Source: Selenomonadaceae bacterium (GTDB taxonomy: Bacteria > Bacillota > Negativicutes > Selenomonadales > Selenomonadaceae). From it: a stretch of 64,000 bases of DNA. The position numbers and the translations under genes were made by a program. Positions within the stretch are counted from its first letter, which is position 1; each line of letters begins with the position of its first letter. Below are positions 27,841 through 36,933 of the stretch, piece by piece. The notes under the pieces were generated by a model. It had not been told where the DNA came from. It was given only the letters and a program-made list of their open reading frames with translations, and ran no database searches. The DNA is taken from NCBI GenBank assembly GCA_017535925.1, contig JAFXTD010000062.1:34081-98080 (forward strand). The letters are read 5' to 3'.

Positions 27841-30234
27841 ATGGCGGACGTGATCGTCGGCAAATCGACAAAAGACAAACTCGTCGCCGCCGAAGGCAGG
27901 ACGCAAATTTACGGCTTGGCGGGTAACGACACGCTCATAAGCGATAACAAAAAAGAAATGCTTCTCATCGGCGGAAGCGGCAATGACGTTTTGAGAATGA
28001 CCGGCGGCTCAGGCACGCTTTCCGGCGGCGCGGGTAAGGACACCTTCGAGCTGAACTATTCCGCCGGCAAAAAAATTTCTGCAGTGATTGAGGATATTGA
28101 ACCGACCAAAGACAAAATCGTAATTAATTTCGACGGAAGCAAAGCACCGAAACTTCGATACACTGTCAAAGGCTCCGACGTGGTTTGGACGGACGACAAA
28201 GGTTATTTTAAACTCACGCTGAAAGGTTCGAGCGACGCAAGCGATTACTACGAAGGCAATGCACACGAATATATATGGGACATCTTGAGAATCACAAATG
28301 AAAAACGCGAGGCTGCCGGTTTGAATCCCGTGGCTTTGTCAAAGACCTTAACTGACGGCGCAACCGTTCGTTCAAAAGAAATTGTGAAAGAACAGTCTCA
28401 TACACGACCCGACGGCTCAAGTTGTTTCACGGCGTTAAAAAAATCTTTCTTTAAAATGGCGGAGAATCTTGCTTTCGGAATAACCTTGCCGGAAGATACA
28501 ATGACCGGATGGATAAATTCCGCCGGACACCGCGCAAATATTTTGAATAAAGATTTTAAAAAGTTGGGCGTCGGCTACACTTACGATTCAAATTCAAAAT
28601 ATAAATATCATTGGGTTCAAATGTTCGGCAGCGATTTAACTTCCTCCGAAACATTGAGCACGAAAGAAATTTTGAAAACCAAAATGACAGTTCAAATCGG
28701 CAAGTTGCCAAAAGAAGAAAAGCCGACAGTCGATACCAACCTCGCTGAAGGCAACACGGCAATTTTGCGCGGCGGCACTTACAAAATCGCAAAGAAATTT
28801 TCCGGCACGATAAGAATCAACACAAACGACGCCGTGACAATCGACGGAACAAGCGCGGGCAAATTGAGCAACGTCCAAATCGTGACAACCAAAGAAACTT
28901 CTAACCTGACGATAAAAAATTTGAACATAACAAACGAAGAAAAAGGCGTGATAACTTTTGGCGCAGGCAAAGGCAACAAGTTGACGCTCGCAGGCACAAA
29001 CATTTTGAAAACCTCTGATGTATGGGCGGCAGTCGTCGATGTCGGCGGCGGTTTGACGGTTGACGGAAAAGGTTCAATTAATTTGACGGCGGGCACTCAA
29101 GGAGCAGGTCTCGGTTCAAAATCGGGAATCGAAAGCAAAGCCAACATCACTATCAAAAACGGCTCGATAACAACCGTCACGGACATGGGTGCAGGTATCG
29201 GCTCCGGCGCAAAAGGCTCAATCGGCAACATAAAAATCACGGGCGGCACTCTCAATACAACAGGTAATCAGGTAACGGGGGTCGGCAAAGGTTGGAACGG
29301 AAAAGTCGGAAACATTTCATTCAGCGGTTCGGGCAAAAATCTTTCTTTCGACGGAAACAACGCGACAATTTTGAGCAGCAACATTTCATACAGCGGCGGC
29401 AATGAAAACGACAAAATTGCAGTCAGCGGAAACAACGCGACCATCTCGGGCGGCAAAGGCAACGACACGATTCAAAGCATCGGCTTAAATACCGTGTTCA
29501 AATATTCCGTCGGCGACGGCAATGATTTAATCAAAGGCTTCGACGCGACTTCCACTCTTCAAATCTGCAATGACGGCTCCAAAGTCGATTTTGTCAGGAA
29601 AGGCTTAAATGTCATTGTGCCGGTCGGAAAGGAAAAGATAACTCTGCAAGGCGCGGCTCTTCTTTTCAATCCAAATATCGAAGTCATAAATACTCAATCG
29701 AAGAAATTAATCTTGACGGATTCTTCGAAAGCCTCCGTAACCCTCGAATCGGAAATAAAATTTGCCGATGCCTCCTCGCGAACAAAGGCAATTAAAATCA
29801 CCGGCAATTCTTCAGCCAACACAATCACCGGCGGCTCGGGTAAAGACGTTATCAAAGGCGGCGACGGAAACGATTATCTTTACGGCGACAAAGGCAACGA
29901 CATTCTTTACGGAGACGCGGGTAACGATTCTCTTTGGGGCAGCGACGGAAACGATAAACTTTATGGCGGCGCGGGCAATGATATTTTTATCTACAGACCG
30001 AACGAAGGAACGGACACGATTTATGATTGCGCGGCGGGCGATATGTTAAAAATTTTGAAGTCCAACGGCACAGAGGGAGGCTCGTTTACATCTTCGTCCT
30101 TCGACGGCAAAAACCTCACCTTGGCAATTTCGGGCGGAGGCAAAGTCGTCTTCAGCGGAGTCAAAGCAAATGACACTTTCAACATCAACGGCACGAGTTA
30201 TTCAATCAGCGGAAAAAAATTAGCTGCCGGCTGA
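27841..30234 (+). CDS. CAP/SCP-domain protein with RTX-like repeats
   Basis: Predicted 797 residues; ATG 27841 has AAAGGAG 8 bases upstream, whereas a longer frame from 27748 lacks a site and would precede the likely promoter. Residues 1-110 are RTX-like (YGLAGNDTLI, GGSGNDVL, GGAGKDTF). Residues about 140-270 are a CAP (SCP/PR1-like) domain: ITNEKREAAGLNPVALS, EQSHTRPDGSSC, MAENLAFG, GWINSAGHRANIL and HWVQMFG, with the conserved His and Glu of bacterial CAP proteins. A beta-helix-like middle follows (IDGTSAGKLSNVQIV, GAGIGSGAKGSIGNI), then one copy of the giant's repeat module, and C-terminal RTX turns (GGDGNDYLYGDKGNDIL). No signal peptide is seen, so type I secretion is the natural guess. 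Function of bacterial CAP domains is largely open. Confidence 0.85.
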   Translation: MADVIVGKSTKDKLVAAEGRTQIYGLAGNDTLISDNKKEMLLIGGSGNDVLRMTGGSGTLSGGAGKDTFELNYSAGKKISAVIEDIEPTKDKIVINFDGSKAPKLRYTVKGSDVVWTDDKGYFKLTLKGSSDASDYYEGNAHEYIWDILRITNEKREAAGLNPVALSKTLTDGATVRSKEIVKEQSHTRPDGSSCFTALKKSFFKMAENLAFGITLPEDTMTGWINSAGHRANILNKDFKKLGVGYTYDSNSKYKYHWVQMFGSDLTSSETLSTKEILKTKMTVQIGKLPKEEKPTVDTNLAEGNTAILRGGTYKIAKKFSGTIRINTNDAVTIDGTSAGKLSNVQIVTTKETSNLTIKNLNITNEEKGVITFGAGKGNKLTLAGTNILKTSDVWAAVVDVGGGLTVDGKGSINLTAGTQGAGLGSKSGIESKANITIKNGSITTVTDMGAGIGSGAKGSIGNIKITGGTLNTTGNQVTGVGKGWNGKVGNISFSGSGKNLSFDGNNATILSSNISYSGGNENDKIAVSGNNATISGGKGNDTIQSIGLNTVFKYSVGDGNDLIKGFDATSTLQICNDGSKVDFVRKGLNVIVPVGKEKITLQGAALLFNPNIEVINTQSKKLILTDSSKASVTLESEIKFADASSRTKAIKITGNSSANTITGGSGKDVIKGGDGNDYLYGDKGNDILYGDAGNDSLWGSDGNDKLYGGAGNDIFIYRPNEGTDTIYDCAAGDMLKILKSNGTEGGSFTSSSFDGKNLTLAISGGGKVVFSGVKANDTFNINGTSYSISGKKLAAG

Positions 30235-30248
30235 TAGAAAAAATCTAA

Positions 30249-30273
30249 CAGCTGACAGCTGACAACTGACAAC
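30249..30273. repeat. Short heptamer tandem repeat between convergent genes
   Basis: CAGCTGA, CAGCTGA, CAACTGA, then CAAC lie in tandem in the 43-base gap between the converging stops of the CAP/RTX gene and the TPR gene. No terminator hairpin with a U tract is visible here. Confidence 0.75.
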
Positions 30274-30277
30274 AATT

Positions 30278-31396
30278 TCAACGGGAAGATTGGCGGCTTA
30301 TTCTGTCGTAAAGATCTCTTGCGGCGCGGTCGTTCGGATTTAATTGCAAAGATTTTTGCGCGTCACTCAATGCTTTGGAGTAATCGCCCAGACCGTAATA
30401 GGCAACCGCACGATTGTACCAGGCGTCGGCAAAGTTCGGGTTGAGTCGAATGGCGCGCGTGCATTCTTCAACGGCCTCATTAAACATTTCCTTAAAGACG
30501 AACAAGCTGCCCAAATTGTTGTGAGCGGCGGCGGACTTATCGTTGAGCTTCAGAGCCGCTCGGAAATCTTTTTCCGCATTTTGAAATTGTTCAAGAGCCG
30601 CATAAGCAATTCCGCGATTTAAAAGAGCGTCGGCGTAATTTGATTTCAATTTGACTGCCGCCGTATAATCTTCAACCGCCGCCGAAATTTGTCCAAGCTC
30701 GTATTTGACAATGCCGCGGTTGTTGTAAGCTTCCGCGAATTGCGGGTCAAGTTCAATCGCCGCATCATAAGTTGCCAAAGCACGCGGGAAGTTCTTCCTA
30801 AAAGAAAAATCGTTTCCCTTAGAAAATTCGTTGATCGCATAAAATTTTTTGGTGTTGTGCTCAACGTCTTTTTTTATTTCAATTTTTTTGGCGTCGTCGA
30901 CCGAATCAAAATCCTTGCGGTACTTTTCCATTTGCCGATTCAACGCATCGTATTTTTCCTGCAACTCTTTGTTTTTGCGAATAAGTTCGTCGAGGCTTTG
31001 CCTGTCGTTCATTATGGCTTTCAAAGTTTTCTCGTCCAAATTGTTGATTAGAGCCTTGATTGTCACGGTGAACTTGAGCAAATTTTTTTCGACGACTTCC
31101 ACACTGCTCGTCTCCTCTTGAATTTTGAGCAGTTGAGCGGTTACGGTTTGCACCTCGTCTTCTTCCAAAACCAAATCAATCATCTTTGAATAGCTTTGCA
31201 GATAGACGCCGGCTTTTTCAATGGCAGCACGCTTTGCCTCTTCGCGAGCACGAGCCGTGGCAGAGGCGGCAGTTTCATCAAGGCGCGAATCCATGACGTA
31301 TTCGCCCGATGCCTCGATTAATTCTTCGTCGGCTTCGGAAGTTGCAGTGCTTAAAACGATTGCGAAGGCAATGAGGAGCGCAAAAAATTTTTTCAT
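30278..31396 (-). CDS. Exported LPP20/FlgT-like plus TPR protein
   Basis: Predicted 372 residues. Signal peptide MKKFFALLIAFAIVLSTATS, then a domain of about 100 residues (ARAREEAKRAAIEKAGVYLQ, LLKFTVTIKALI) like that of the 559-residue protein at 12294. A coiled-coil stretch (ELQEKYDALNRQMEKYRKDF) leads to about five TPRs (ALATYDAAIELDPQFAEAY through ALSDAQKSLQLNPNDRAA). It is the last gene of the signalling operon, 6 bases after the LPP20-like gene, and its ribosome binding site (GAGGTGA) lies across that gene's stop. Likely a periplasmic scaffold; partner unknown. Confidence 0.8.
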   Translation of the reverse strand: MKKFFALLIAFAIVLSTATSEADEELIEASGEYVMDSRLDETAASATARAREEAKRAAIEKAGVYLQSYSKMIDLVLEEDEVQTVTAQLLKIQEETSSVEVVEKNLLKFTVTIKALINNLDEKTLKAIMNDRQSLDELIRKNKELQEKYDALNRQMEKYRKDFDSVDDAKKIEIKKDVEHNTKKFYAINEFSKGNDFSFRKNFPRALATYDAAIELDPQFAEAYNNRGIVKYELGQISAAVEDYTAAVKLKSNYADALLNRGIAYAALEQFQNAEKDFRAALKLNDKSAAAHNNLGSLFVFKEMFNEAVEECTRAIRLNPNFADAWYNRAVAYYGLGDYSKALSDAQKSLQLNPNDRAARDLYDRISRQSSR

Positions 31397-31402
31397 GATA
31401 AG

Positions 31403-32155
31403 TCACCTCACCAAAACGACCGCGCAATTCGTGAGAATGTTCGTCGACTGATTGACTGCCAAAATTCTGTCGGCATCTTCGTCGCTTATGACAACGTCGC
31501 ATGACCGTGAAATTTCAACGGCTTTCACGACCAGCGGCGAAGTTCCGGCACGCGGCGAATCGATAACATCCGCATATTCGACAATGCCGCGGATTACGGC
31601 GTTTTCATAGCCGACGTTCTTGTAAGCATAAATTTCAATGCCGCCGACGGTTTTTATCGCGGGAGTAATGGCGGTCGAAAGATTCAAGCCTCGACAATCA
31701 ATAACCAAGCCCGTGTATTTGACTTCGGTGCGAACGCTCGTGAATTTTGGTTTTGGAAAATCTTCAATCAAAACATTTTTTTCAAGGACTACACTCGCCA
31801 AAGAATTTTCCGAGCCGTACATCGACAAACGAACCTTGGCACGAAAGGAACCGTCCTTTTGTTGAGTCACGGAGATAACTTTTGCGCCGCGCAGTACCGC
31901 TTCAACATGGCTGTTTATCTCGTCGTCCAAATCGCACAAGTTCCTAACCGTCGTGTTTGACGTGACGTGAATACTGTCGACCTCCTCTGCCAAAGTTCGA
32001 TACGCCTCCAGCACAGCCATTCGACGCATTTGGTTGGGTTTCATTCCTTTTTCGTAATAAATAATTCCCTCTGCCTCGATATATCCGTTCGCCGAGGCAA
32101 AAGAAGATATCGCGAGCAGGCACAGCACGAAGACAACTTGAAAAATTTTTTTCAT
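31403..32155 (-). CDS. Exported LPP20-like domain protein
   Basis: Predicted 250 residues from ATG 32155, which has AAAGGAG 8 bases upstream. The signal peptide MKKIFQVVFVLCLLAISSFASA ends in ASA. The body shows the LPP20 pattern: RRMAVLEAYRTLAEEVDSI, VEAVLRGAKVISV, GSFRAKVRLSMYG. A second part (TEVKYTGLVIDCRGLNL, AITPAIKTVGGIEIYAYKNV) recurs in the protein at 35880-36821 (NYTGLIIDCGDSEL, LSPVVRDTQNQSVYGYEKL), so the two are paralogues at both ends of one operon. No lipobox is seen, so it is predicted to be free in the periplasm. Function unknown. Confidence 0.75.
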   Translation of the reverse strand: MKKIFQVVFVLCLLAISSFASANGYIEAEGIIYYEKGMKPNQMRRMAVLEAYRTLAEEVDSIHVTSNTTVRNLCDLDDEINSHVEAVLRGAKVISVTQQKDGSFRAKVRLSMYGSENSLASVVLEKNVLIEDFPKPKFTSVRTEVKYTGLVIDCRGLNLSTAITPAIKTVGGIEIYAYKNVGYENAVIRGIVEYADVIDSPRAGTSPLVVKAVEISRSCDVVISDEDADRILAVNQSTNILTNCAVVLVR

Positions 32156-32193
32156 ACGATAACATCTCCTTTGCCAAAAAAAATTCTTCGCGG

Positions 32194-33213
32194 TCATTCG
32201 TCACGATAAACAACTTTATTTCTGCCGGTCTTCTTCGCGCAGTAAAGTCGATTGTCAACGATTTTAATGTTGTCTTCCATGTCAGCCGCGGCAGAAATTT
32301 CTGCACAGCCGAAACTCATCGTCACACGAAGCTCTTGACCTTCAAAGTGACATACGCTGCCTTCCACTGCAAGCCTTATGCGTTCAGCCAATTCCGCCGA
32401 TTCGGAAAGATTAACGCCTTCAAGAATCATGATAAATTCTTCGCCGCCCCACCTGTACGCTCCGTCACAGTTGCGAATATGCGCGGACAAAATTTTCGAA
32501 ACGTGGACAAGTATCGCGTCGCCGGCGTTGTGTCCGTAAGTGTCGTTGACCTTTTTAAAAAAATCAATGTCGCACATGATGATTGACAGCGGCATCTTTG
32601 GCGAAATTTTTTGAAGGTATCGCCTCCAATCACGCTCAAGCCCCAAACGATTTTTCAGCTCCGTCAGCTTGTCGCGTTCGGAGTCCTCCAAGAACAAATC
32701 CGATTCAAGAGCCATGCCGCAGATAAACGCCGCGATTGAAAGTCGTTTGGAATCTTCCTCCTCGTCGAAGCCGCCGCCCAATTTGTTTATGACTTGAAAG
32801 GCTCCGATAACTTCGCTGTGACAATTCGCTACGGGCATTACCAAAACAGATTTGGTAACATAGCCCGTTTTTTTGTCGACAGCAGAATTGAAATCGGGGT
32901 GATTGTAAGGGTCGTTCGTGACTATAGTGCGATTTTCGGCAAGAGCACGACCGACGAGTCCCGTCGTGTCGTCAATGACGATTTGATTTGTTCCCGTCGC
33001 CGTTGCAGTGAATAATTTTCCTTTACGTTTGTCCCATCGCCAAAAACTTGCTCTGTCTGCTCCGACCAGTGTCCTGCCCAGCTCCGCGAAAATTTCAAAA
33101 ATTCTCAAGTGCTCACTATAGCTGTTTCTGTTCTGCCGCATCTCTTCATACAAACGTTGCACAACGGAAAATATATTATCCAAAATTTTTTGTGCCGACA
33201 TGCTCTCGCTCAT
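32194..33213 (-). CDS. GAF-GGDEF diguanylate cyclase
   Basis: Predicted 339 residues, no transmembrane segment. Residues about 35-180 form a GAF sensor domain (DRASFWRWDKRKGKLF, GLVGRALAENRTIVTNDP, VLVMPVANCHSEVIGAFQVIN). Residues about 180-339 form the GGDEF domain, which makes cyclic di-GMP from two GTP. The active loop is RWGGEEF, and RNCD five residues before it matches the RxxD product-inhibition site, so an active, feedback-controlled enzyme is likely. The start has AAAGGAG 8 bases upstream. The gene follows the metallohydrolase by 14 bases. Confidence 0.9.
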   Translation of the reverse strand: MSESMSAQKILDNIFSVVQRLYEEMRQNRNSYSEHLRIFEIFAELGRTLVGADRASFWRWDKRKGKLFTATATGTNQIVIDDTTGLVGRALAENRTIVTNDPYNHPDFNSAVDKKTGYVTKSVLVMPVANCHSEVIGAFQVINKLGGGFDEEEDSKRLSIAAFICGMALESDLFLEDSERDKLTELKNRLGLERDWRRYLQKISPKMPLSIIMCDIDFFKKVNDTYGHNAGDAILVHVSKILSAHIRNCDGAYRWGGEEFIMILEGVNLSESAELAERIRLAVEGSVCHFEGQELRVTMSFGCAEISAAADMEDNIKIVDNRLYCAKKTGRNKVVYRDE

Positions 33214-33227
33214 TCCCTACACTCCTT

Positions 33228-34049
33228 TCACAAGAAAATTTTTTCACCCGCTTTGGCAAATGCAACTTTATCGGTGCCCGTTTTAAATTTTTGTTCCATG
33301 TTCGAAAGAACCTCGTCGGTTCGTTCAGGCGCGTGGTGGACAAAAAGAATTTTCTTTGCATCAGCTTTGATTCCGACCTCGAAACCCACTTGCGCCGTCG
33401 AGTGTCCGTAGCCGCGACATCTTTCATATTCTTCCTCTGTATATTGTGCGTCGTAAAGCAAAAGGTCGCAACCGCGAGCGAAGTCAGCCAAAGCCTCGCA
33501 ACCTTCGGGTGTGTGTTCAAAATCTGTTGCATAAACCAAAGATTTTCCCGAACACGTCAGGCGATATATCGTGGAACCGAGCGGGTGCGTACCTTCCATC
33601 ATTTCGATTTGAACTGCGCCTATGAAAAAAGTTTTTTCAGGCAAGCCGTGAAAAGTAACATTCGCCGGATATTGCCCGACTTTGAGAGGCCAGAAAGGCG
33701 GAGAAATTAATCTGTCAAGTGCCTCGTTCACGCTCAAACCTGCTCGGCTTTCTGCATAAATGTCGACGCTGCGTTTCTTTTGACTCAACGCAACAAAAAA
33801 GGGAAGCCCGATTATATGATCCAAATGCATGTGAGTGAGCAAGATTGTGATTCGCGTGCTCGGTTCGATTTCGGCATTGACAATTCCGTTGCCCGCGTCC
33901 AAATATATTTCTTCGCCCGCCGCCAAAATTCTGTAGCAAGAGGTCGCACCGCCATAAACGGCAAACTCTTTTCCGTTGACGGGCATGGAACCGCGAGCTC
34001 CCAAAACGGTAAGTTCAAAGTCTCCGCCCTTATCAAATTCATTTTTCAA
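33228..34049 (-). CDS. Metallo-beta-lactamase-fold hydrolase (possible cyclic nucleotide phosphodiesterase)
   Basis: Predicted 273 residues. Metal ligands are visible: THMHLDHIIG (HxHxDH), His in EGTHPLGS, Asp in YATDFEHTP and the distal His in FVHHAPERTDE. The N-terminal GARGSMPV and YGGATSC are typical of the COG1235/RNase Z-like branch, which includes phosphodiesterases. TTG 34049 is the start, with AAGGGGGA 8 bases upstream, overlapping the cyclase gene by 11 bases. Coupling to an adenylate cyclase suggests it degrades cAMP or a related phosphodiester; that is inference. Confidence 0.75.
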   Translation of the reverse strand: MKNEFDKGGDFELTVLGARGSMPVNGKEFAVYGGATSCYRILAAGEEIYLDAGNGIVNAEIEPSTRITILLTHMHLDHIIGLPFFVALSQKKRSVDIYAESRAGLSVNEALDRLISPPFWPLKVGQYPANVTFHGLPEKTFFIGAVQIEMMEGTHPLGSTIYRLTCSGKSLVYATDFEHTPEGCEALADFARGCDLLLYDAQYTEEEYERCRGYGHSTAQVGFEVGIKADAKKILFVHHAPERTDEVLSNMEQKFKTGTDKVAFAKAGEKIFL

Positions 34050-35883
34050 TAGTTATTCCCCCTTCTGTTTCGTTTAACGAATTTAATCTTAAAATTTCAA
34101 AGTCTTCGGATTTTCCTTTGAGTTTAATGCTGTTTCCCAATGAGGTAACATTGGCGCGCGAACCCAAGACATCAGCTACGGCTCGCGAAATTAAAATTGT
34201 TCCGCCGCCGGCATTTGCCTCAAGCCGAGCCGCCGTGTTGACCGTGTCGCCAATGGCTGTGTAATCCATTCTGAACGGCGTACCGATATTGCCGACGACC
34301 GCACTGCCCCAGTGAACTCCCACTCCGAAAGAAATTTTTCGCCCGTAACGCTCCATAAGTTCCGCGCCCAATTCTTTTGAGCCGGCAATCATATCCAGTG
34401 CCGCACGACACGCCAGCTCAACGGAATTTTCTTGAGGCAACGGCGCATTCCAAAACGCCATTGTGCAATCGCCGACGAACTTATCCAGCGTGCCGTGATA
34501 CCTCCTTATGCAAGTCGTCGTTAATGTCAAATAACGATTGAGAATTTCCACGACCGTTGCGGGCGACAATTCCTCGCTCATGGTTGTGAAGCCTCGAATA
34601 TCCACGAAGAGCACCGCTATATTTTTCAGTTCGCCGCCCAATTCAATCGACTTCGAGCTGCCGTCAAGGAGTTGGCTCATGACTGCAGGGTCAACGTAAC
34701 GCCCGAAAGTCTTCGTCACTTTTTCTTTTTCTTCGCGCGCCAAAATGTAATTTGTTGAAACTGCCAAGATAAACAACACACTCACCGACAGCGGAATCCA
34801 TAAAACGTGCAACATTATTCCCTGTCGACGAAAAATTTCACAAAGCACAAGCCAACCCAAAGAAAGAATCAACCAGACGCCCGTTATGTATTTCATTTTG
34901 CCGCGCCGAAAATAAAATTCTGCCGCACAGCTCACAAGGAAAAGAATAATCAGTTGCTCGCGTTGACCCGCCTCGTATAAAAATTTTCCGTTTTGAAAAG
35001 CTTGAATTGCGTTGGCGTGAATATCGACGCCGTATGTTAAATCCGAACGGTCGAGCGAAGTCGGAAAAGCATCTTGCATTCCGGGGGCATAAGATCCGAT
35101 TAATACAATTTTGTCGCGATAAACCTCCGCGCTGACTTTCCCTTCCAACAAATCCAAAAAGTTGTTGCCGCCGGAATAACTCTTTGCCGTGAAAGGCAGA
35201 TAGAAAATTCCGTTGCTTTCGGTTTCGGGCGGAGGCAGCGGTTCGATACCTTTGTAACGACACCATTTTTCGTAAATCACTCGCGCAAAGGAATAAAGTC
35301 GCCCGCGTTCCTCAACCTTCACAAAAAGAAGTTCATGACGCGCAATGCCGTCCGGTTCGTTTGGTGCATTGATGTGCCCCGTGTCCGTTACCGCATCCAA
35401 TTCGGGAAAGGCTCCAATCCACGGCCAAATTTTATCCCACGTCGCATAAAGATTTTCGCTTTCTTCCGAAGAATCATCTTCCTCGTCCAAATCGGCTTCG
35501 GAACCGACGACAACATTTCCATATTGAGCGGCGGCTTCGACAAGCAATTTGTCTCCTTCGGGGTCGGCAGAATTTTCTCCCGTAAAAAGTCCGTCTATGC
35601 CGATAACCGCAGGTCGAACGTTCGGCTCGTGATTGTTAAGATACGTAATTGCTTTTGCCATGTCCCTGCGCCGAATTGAAGAGTTCGGCCCCAATTTGTT
35701 TAACGTGACCTTGTCTATGCCTATGACAATGATATCGGGATTTCTTTCACTTTCTTTCTGAAAAAATTTGTCGCTGATTCTCAAATCCATTTCGTTGAGC
35801 CAACCCGCCCAAGCTGTCAAAGTGATAAGTAAGCCGACCAAAAACGCGTCGACAAAACGCAGAAAAAATTTTCGTTCAGTCAC
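34039..35883 (-). CDS. CHASE2-domain class III adenylate cyclase
   Basis: Predicted 614 residues. An N-terminal membrane helix (FVDAFLVGLLITLTAWAGWL) leads into an extracytoplasmic CHASE2 sensor (about 45-315: DIIVIGIDKVTLNKLG, VIGIDGLF, KIVLIGSYAPGMQDAFPT, YGVDIHANAIQAF), then three membrane helices (about 320-400) and a class III cyclase domain (about 420-585). Metal-binding Asp428 lies in FVDIRGFT and Asp472 in KFVGDCTMAFWN. Lys468 and Asp540 (MDYTAIGDTVNTAARLE) are the adenine-selecting pair, so ATP to cAMP is predicted. GTG 35883 overlaps the upstream stop by four bases. A cAMP-receptor gene is not seen here. Confidence 0.9.
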   Translation of the reverse strand: MTERKFFLRFVDAFLVGLLITLTAWAGWLNEMDLRISDKFFQKESERNPDIIVIGIDKVTLNKLGPNSSIRRRDMAKAITYLNNHEPNVRPAVIGIDGLFTGENSADPEGDKLLVEAAAQYGNVVVGSEADLDEEDDSSEESENLYATWDKIWPWIGAFPELDAVTDTGHINAPNEPDGIARHELLFVKVEERGRLYSFARVIYEKWCRYKGIEPLPPPETESNGIFYLPFTAKSYSGGNNFLDLLEGKVSAEVYRDKIVLIGSYAPGMQDAFPTSLDRSDLTYGVDIHANAIQAFQNGKFLYEAGQREQLIILFLVSCAAEFYFRRGKMKYITGVWLILSLGWLVLCEIFRRQGIMLHVLWIPLSVSVLFILAVSTNYILAREEKEKVTKTFGRYVDPAVMSQLLDGSSKSIELGGELKNIAVLFVDIRGFTTMSEELSPATVVEILNRYLTLTTTCIRRYHGTLDKFVGDCTMAFWNAPLPQENSVELACRAALDMIAGSKELGAELMERYGRKISFGVGVHWGSAVVGNIGTPFRMDYTAIGDTVNTAARLEANAGGGTILISRAVADVLGSRANVTSLGNSIKLKGKSEDFEILRLNSLNETEGGITIEK

Positions 35884-36821
35884 ATTCTCATTCCTCTGAT
35901 TCTGTTACTGACAAATACCACGGCTCCTTCGTCCAAGAAATGCGTCGCCAAATTTTCCGAAAGAATTTTGTCCTTGTCTTCTTCAGAAATCACGGGGCAA
36001 GTATTATCGTCGCTGATTCTTTCGGCTTTTATCACAAGAGGATTGTCACCCGCACGAGATAAATTTCCGCCGCTGTTCGCAAGCCAATTTTTTTCAATTT
36101 TATTGTTACCATACGACAAAAGCATCACCGCATCTTCATTGCGAACAACGGAATTTTTTTCGACGTAGCCAATCATGCCACGCGCAATGACTTTGTCATA
36201 ATCGAGCTTTTCATACCCGTAAACGGATTGATTTTGAGTATCGCGAACAACAGGCGATAAGACAGGATTCAATTCCGAATCGCCGCAGTCGATTATCAGC
36301 CCCGTGTAATTTCCTTTAACTGCCACATTGCGGCTCGGCGCAGGAAAATCTTCCTTCGCGACCGGATTAAAGGCAAGCTTGGCAATCGAATTCGTCACAC
36401 CGTAAATCGGAACACTCAAGACGACCGTGCAATTCCCGTGCTCGTCGTAAGTTTCGGAAAGGACACTTGCCCCTTTAATCAATACTTCAATTTTCTCTTC
36501 CGTTAAGGTATCCTTTGCCGTAATTTGGATTTTACCTGCCGCCTTCGCCAAATTACGATAGCCGTCCATCATTGCCGCTCTCTTTGCACGAATTCTGGCA
36601 ATGCCGATATCCGTCTCGCCTGCACGAGCCAAGCCGTGACCTTCTGCCGTTAAATTTTCACTTGACCACCAGTTTACGTCGATTATTTTTTTTAAAGGCG
36701 CGGCTTGAGCCGTTTTGAAGTTCTCCGAAAGTTCTTCGTGCCGTTCAACAAATGTGCATTTGCTTTGCGTGTAAAGAAGAATCGGCAACAAAATTAACAA
36801 CAGAAAAAAATTTTTTCGCAT
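35880..36821 (-). CDS. Exported LPP20-like domain protein, first gene of the signalling operon
   Basis: Predicted 313 residues. A hydrophobic signal segment (MRKNFFLLLILLPILLYTQS) is followed by Cys, but QSKC is not a good lipobox. The LPP20-type domain shows IARIRAKRAAMMDGYRNLAK, IEVLIKGASVLSETY and NCTVVLSVPIYG. The second half is paralogous to the protein at 31403-32155 (NYTGLIIDCGDSEL). It lies directly behind the operon promoter, and its stop overlaps the GTG start of the cyclase, so its product may act with the CHASE2 sensor outside the membrane. Function unknown. Confidence 0.7.
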   Translation of the reverse strand: MRKNFFLLLILLPILLYTQSKCTFVERHEELSENFKTAQAAPLKKIIDVNWWSSENLTAEGHGLARAGETDIGIARIRAKRAAMMDGYRNLAKAAGKIQITAKDTLTEEKIEVLIKGASVLSETYDEHGNCTVVLSVPIYGVTNSIAKLAFNPVAKEDFPAPSRNVAVKGNYTGLIIDCGDSELNPVLSPVVRDTQNQSVYGYEKLDYDKVIARGMIGYVEKNSVVRNEDAVMLLSYGNNKIEKNWLANSGGNLSRAGDNPLVIKAERISDDNTCPVISEEDKDKILSENLATHFLDEGAVVFVSNRIRGMRM

Positions 36822-36874
36822 ACGACTCGACCTCTTTGTAACGATAAATTATTCAATTGCAAGCTGATTGTTAA

Positions 36875-36903
36875 ATTATACCCTTTGTGCCGATAAGTGA
36901 CAA
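36875..36903 (-). promoter_or_regulatory. Promoter of the LPP20 / cyclase / GGDEF operon
   Basis: Minus-strand TTGTCA (36903-36898), a 17-base spacer and a perfect TATAAT (36880-36875), about 55 bases before ATG 36821. Six genes follow with gaps or overlaps of under 40 bases. Confidence 0.75.
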
Positions 36904-36933
36904 GTTCAAGCAACGCTCCCGTTTTTTGTCAAC

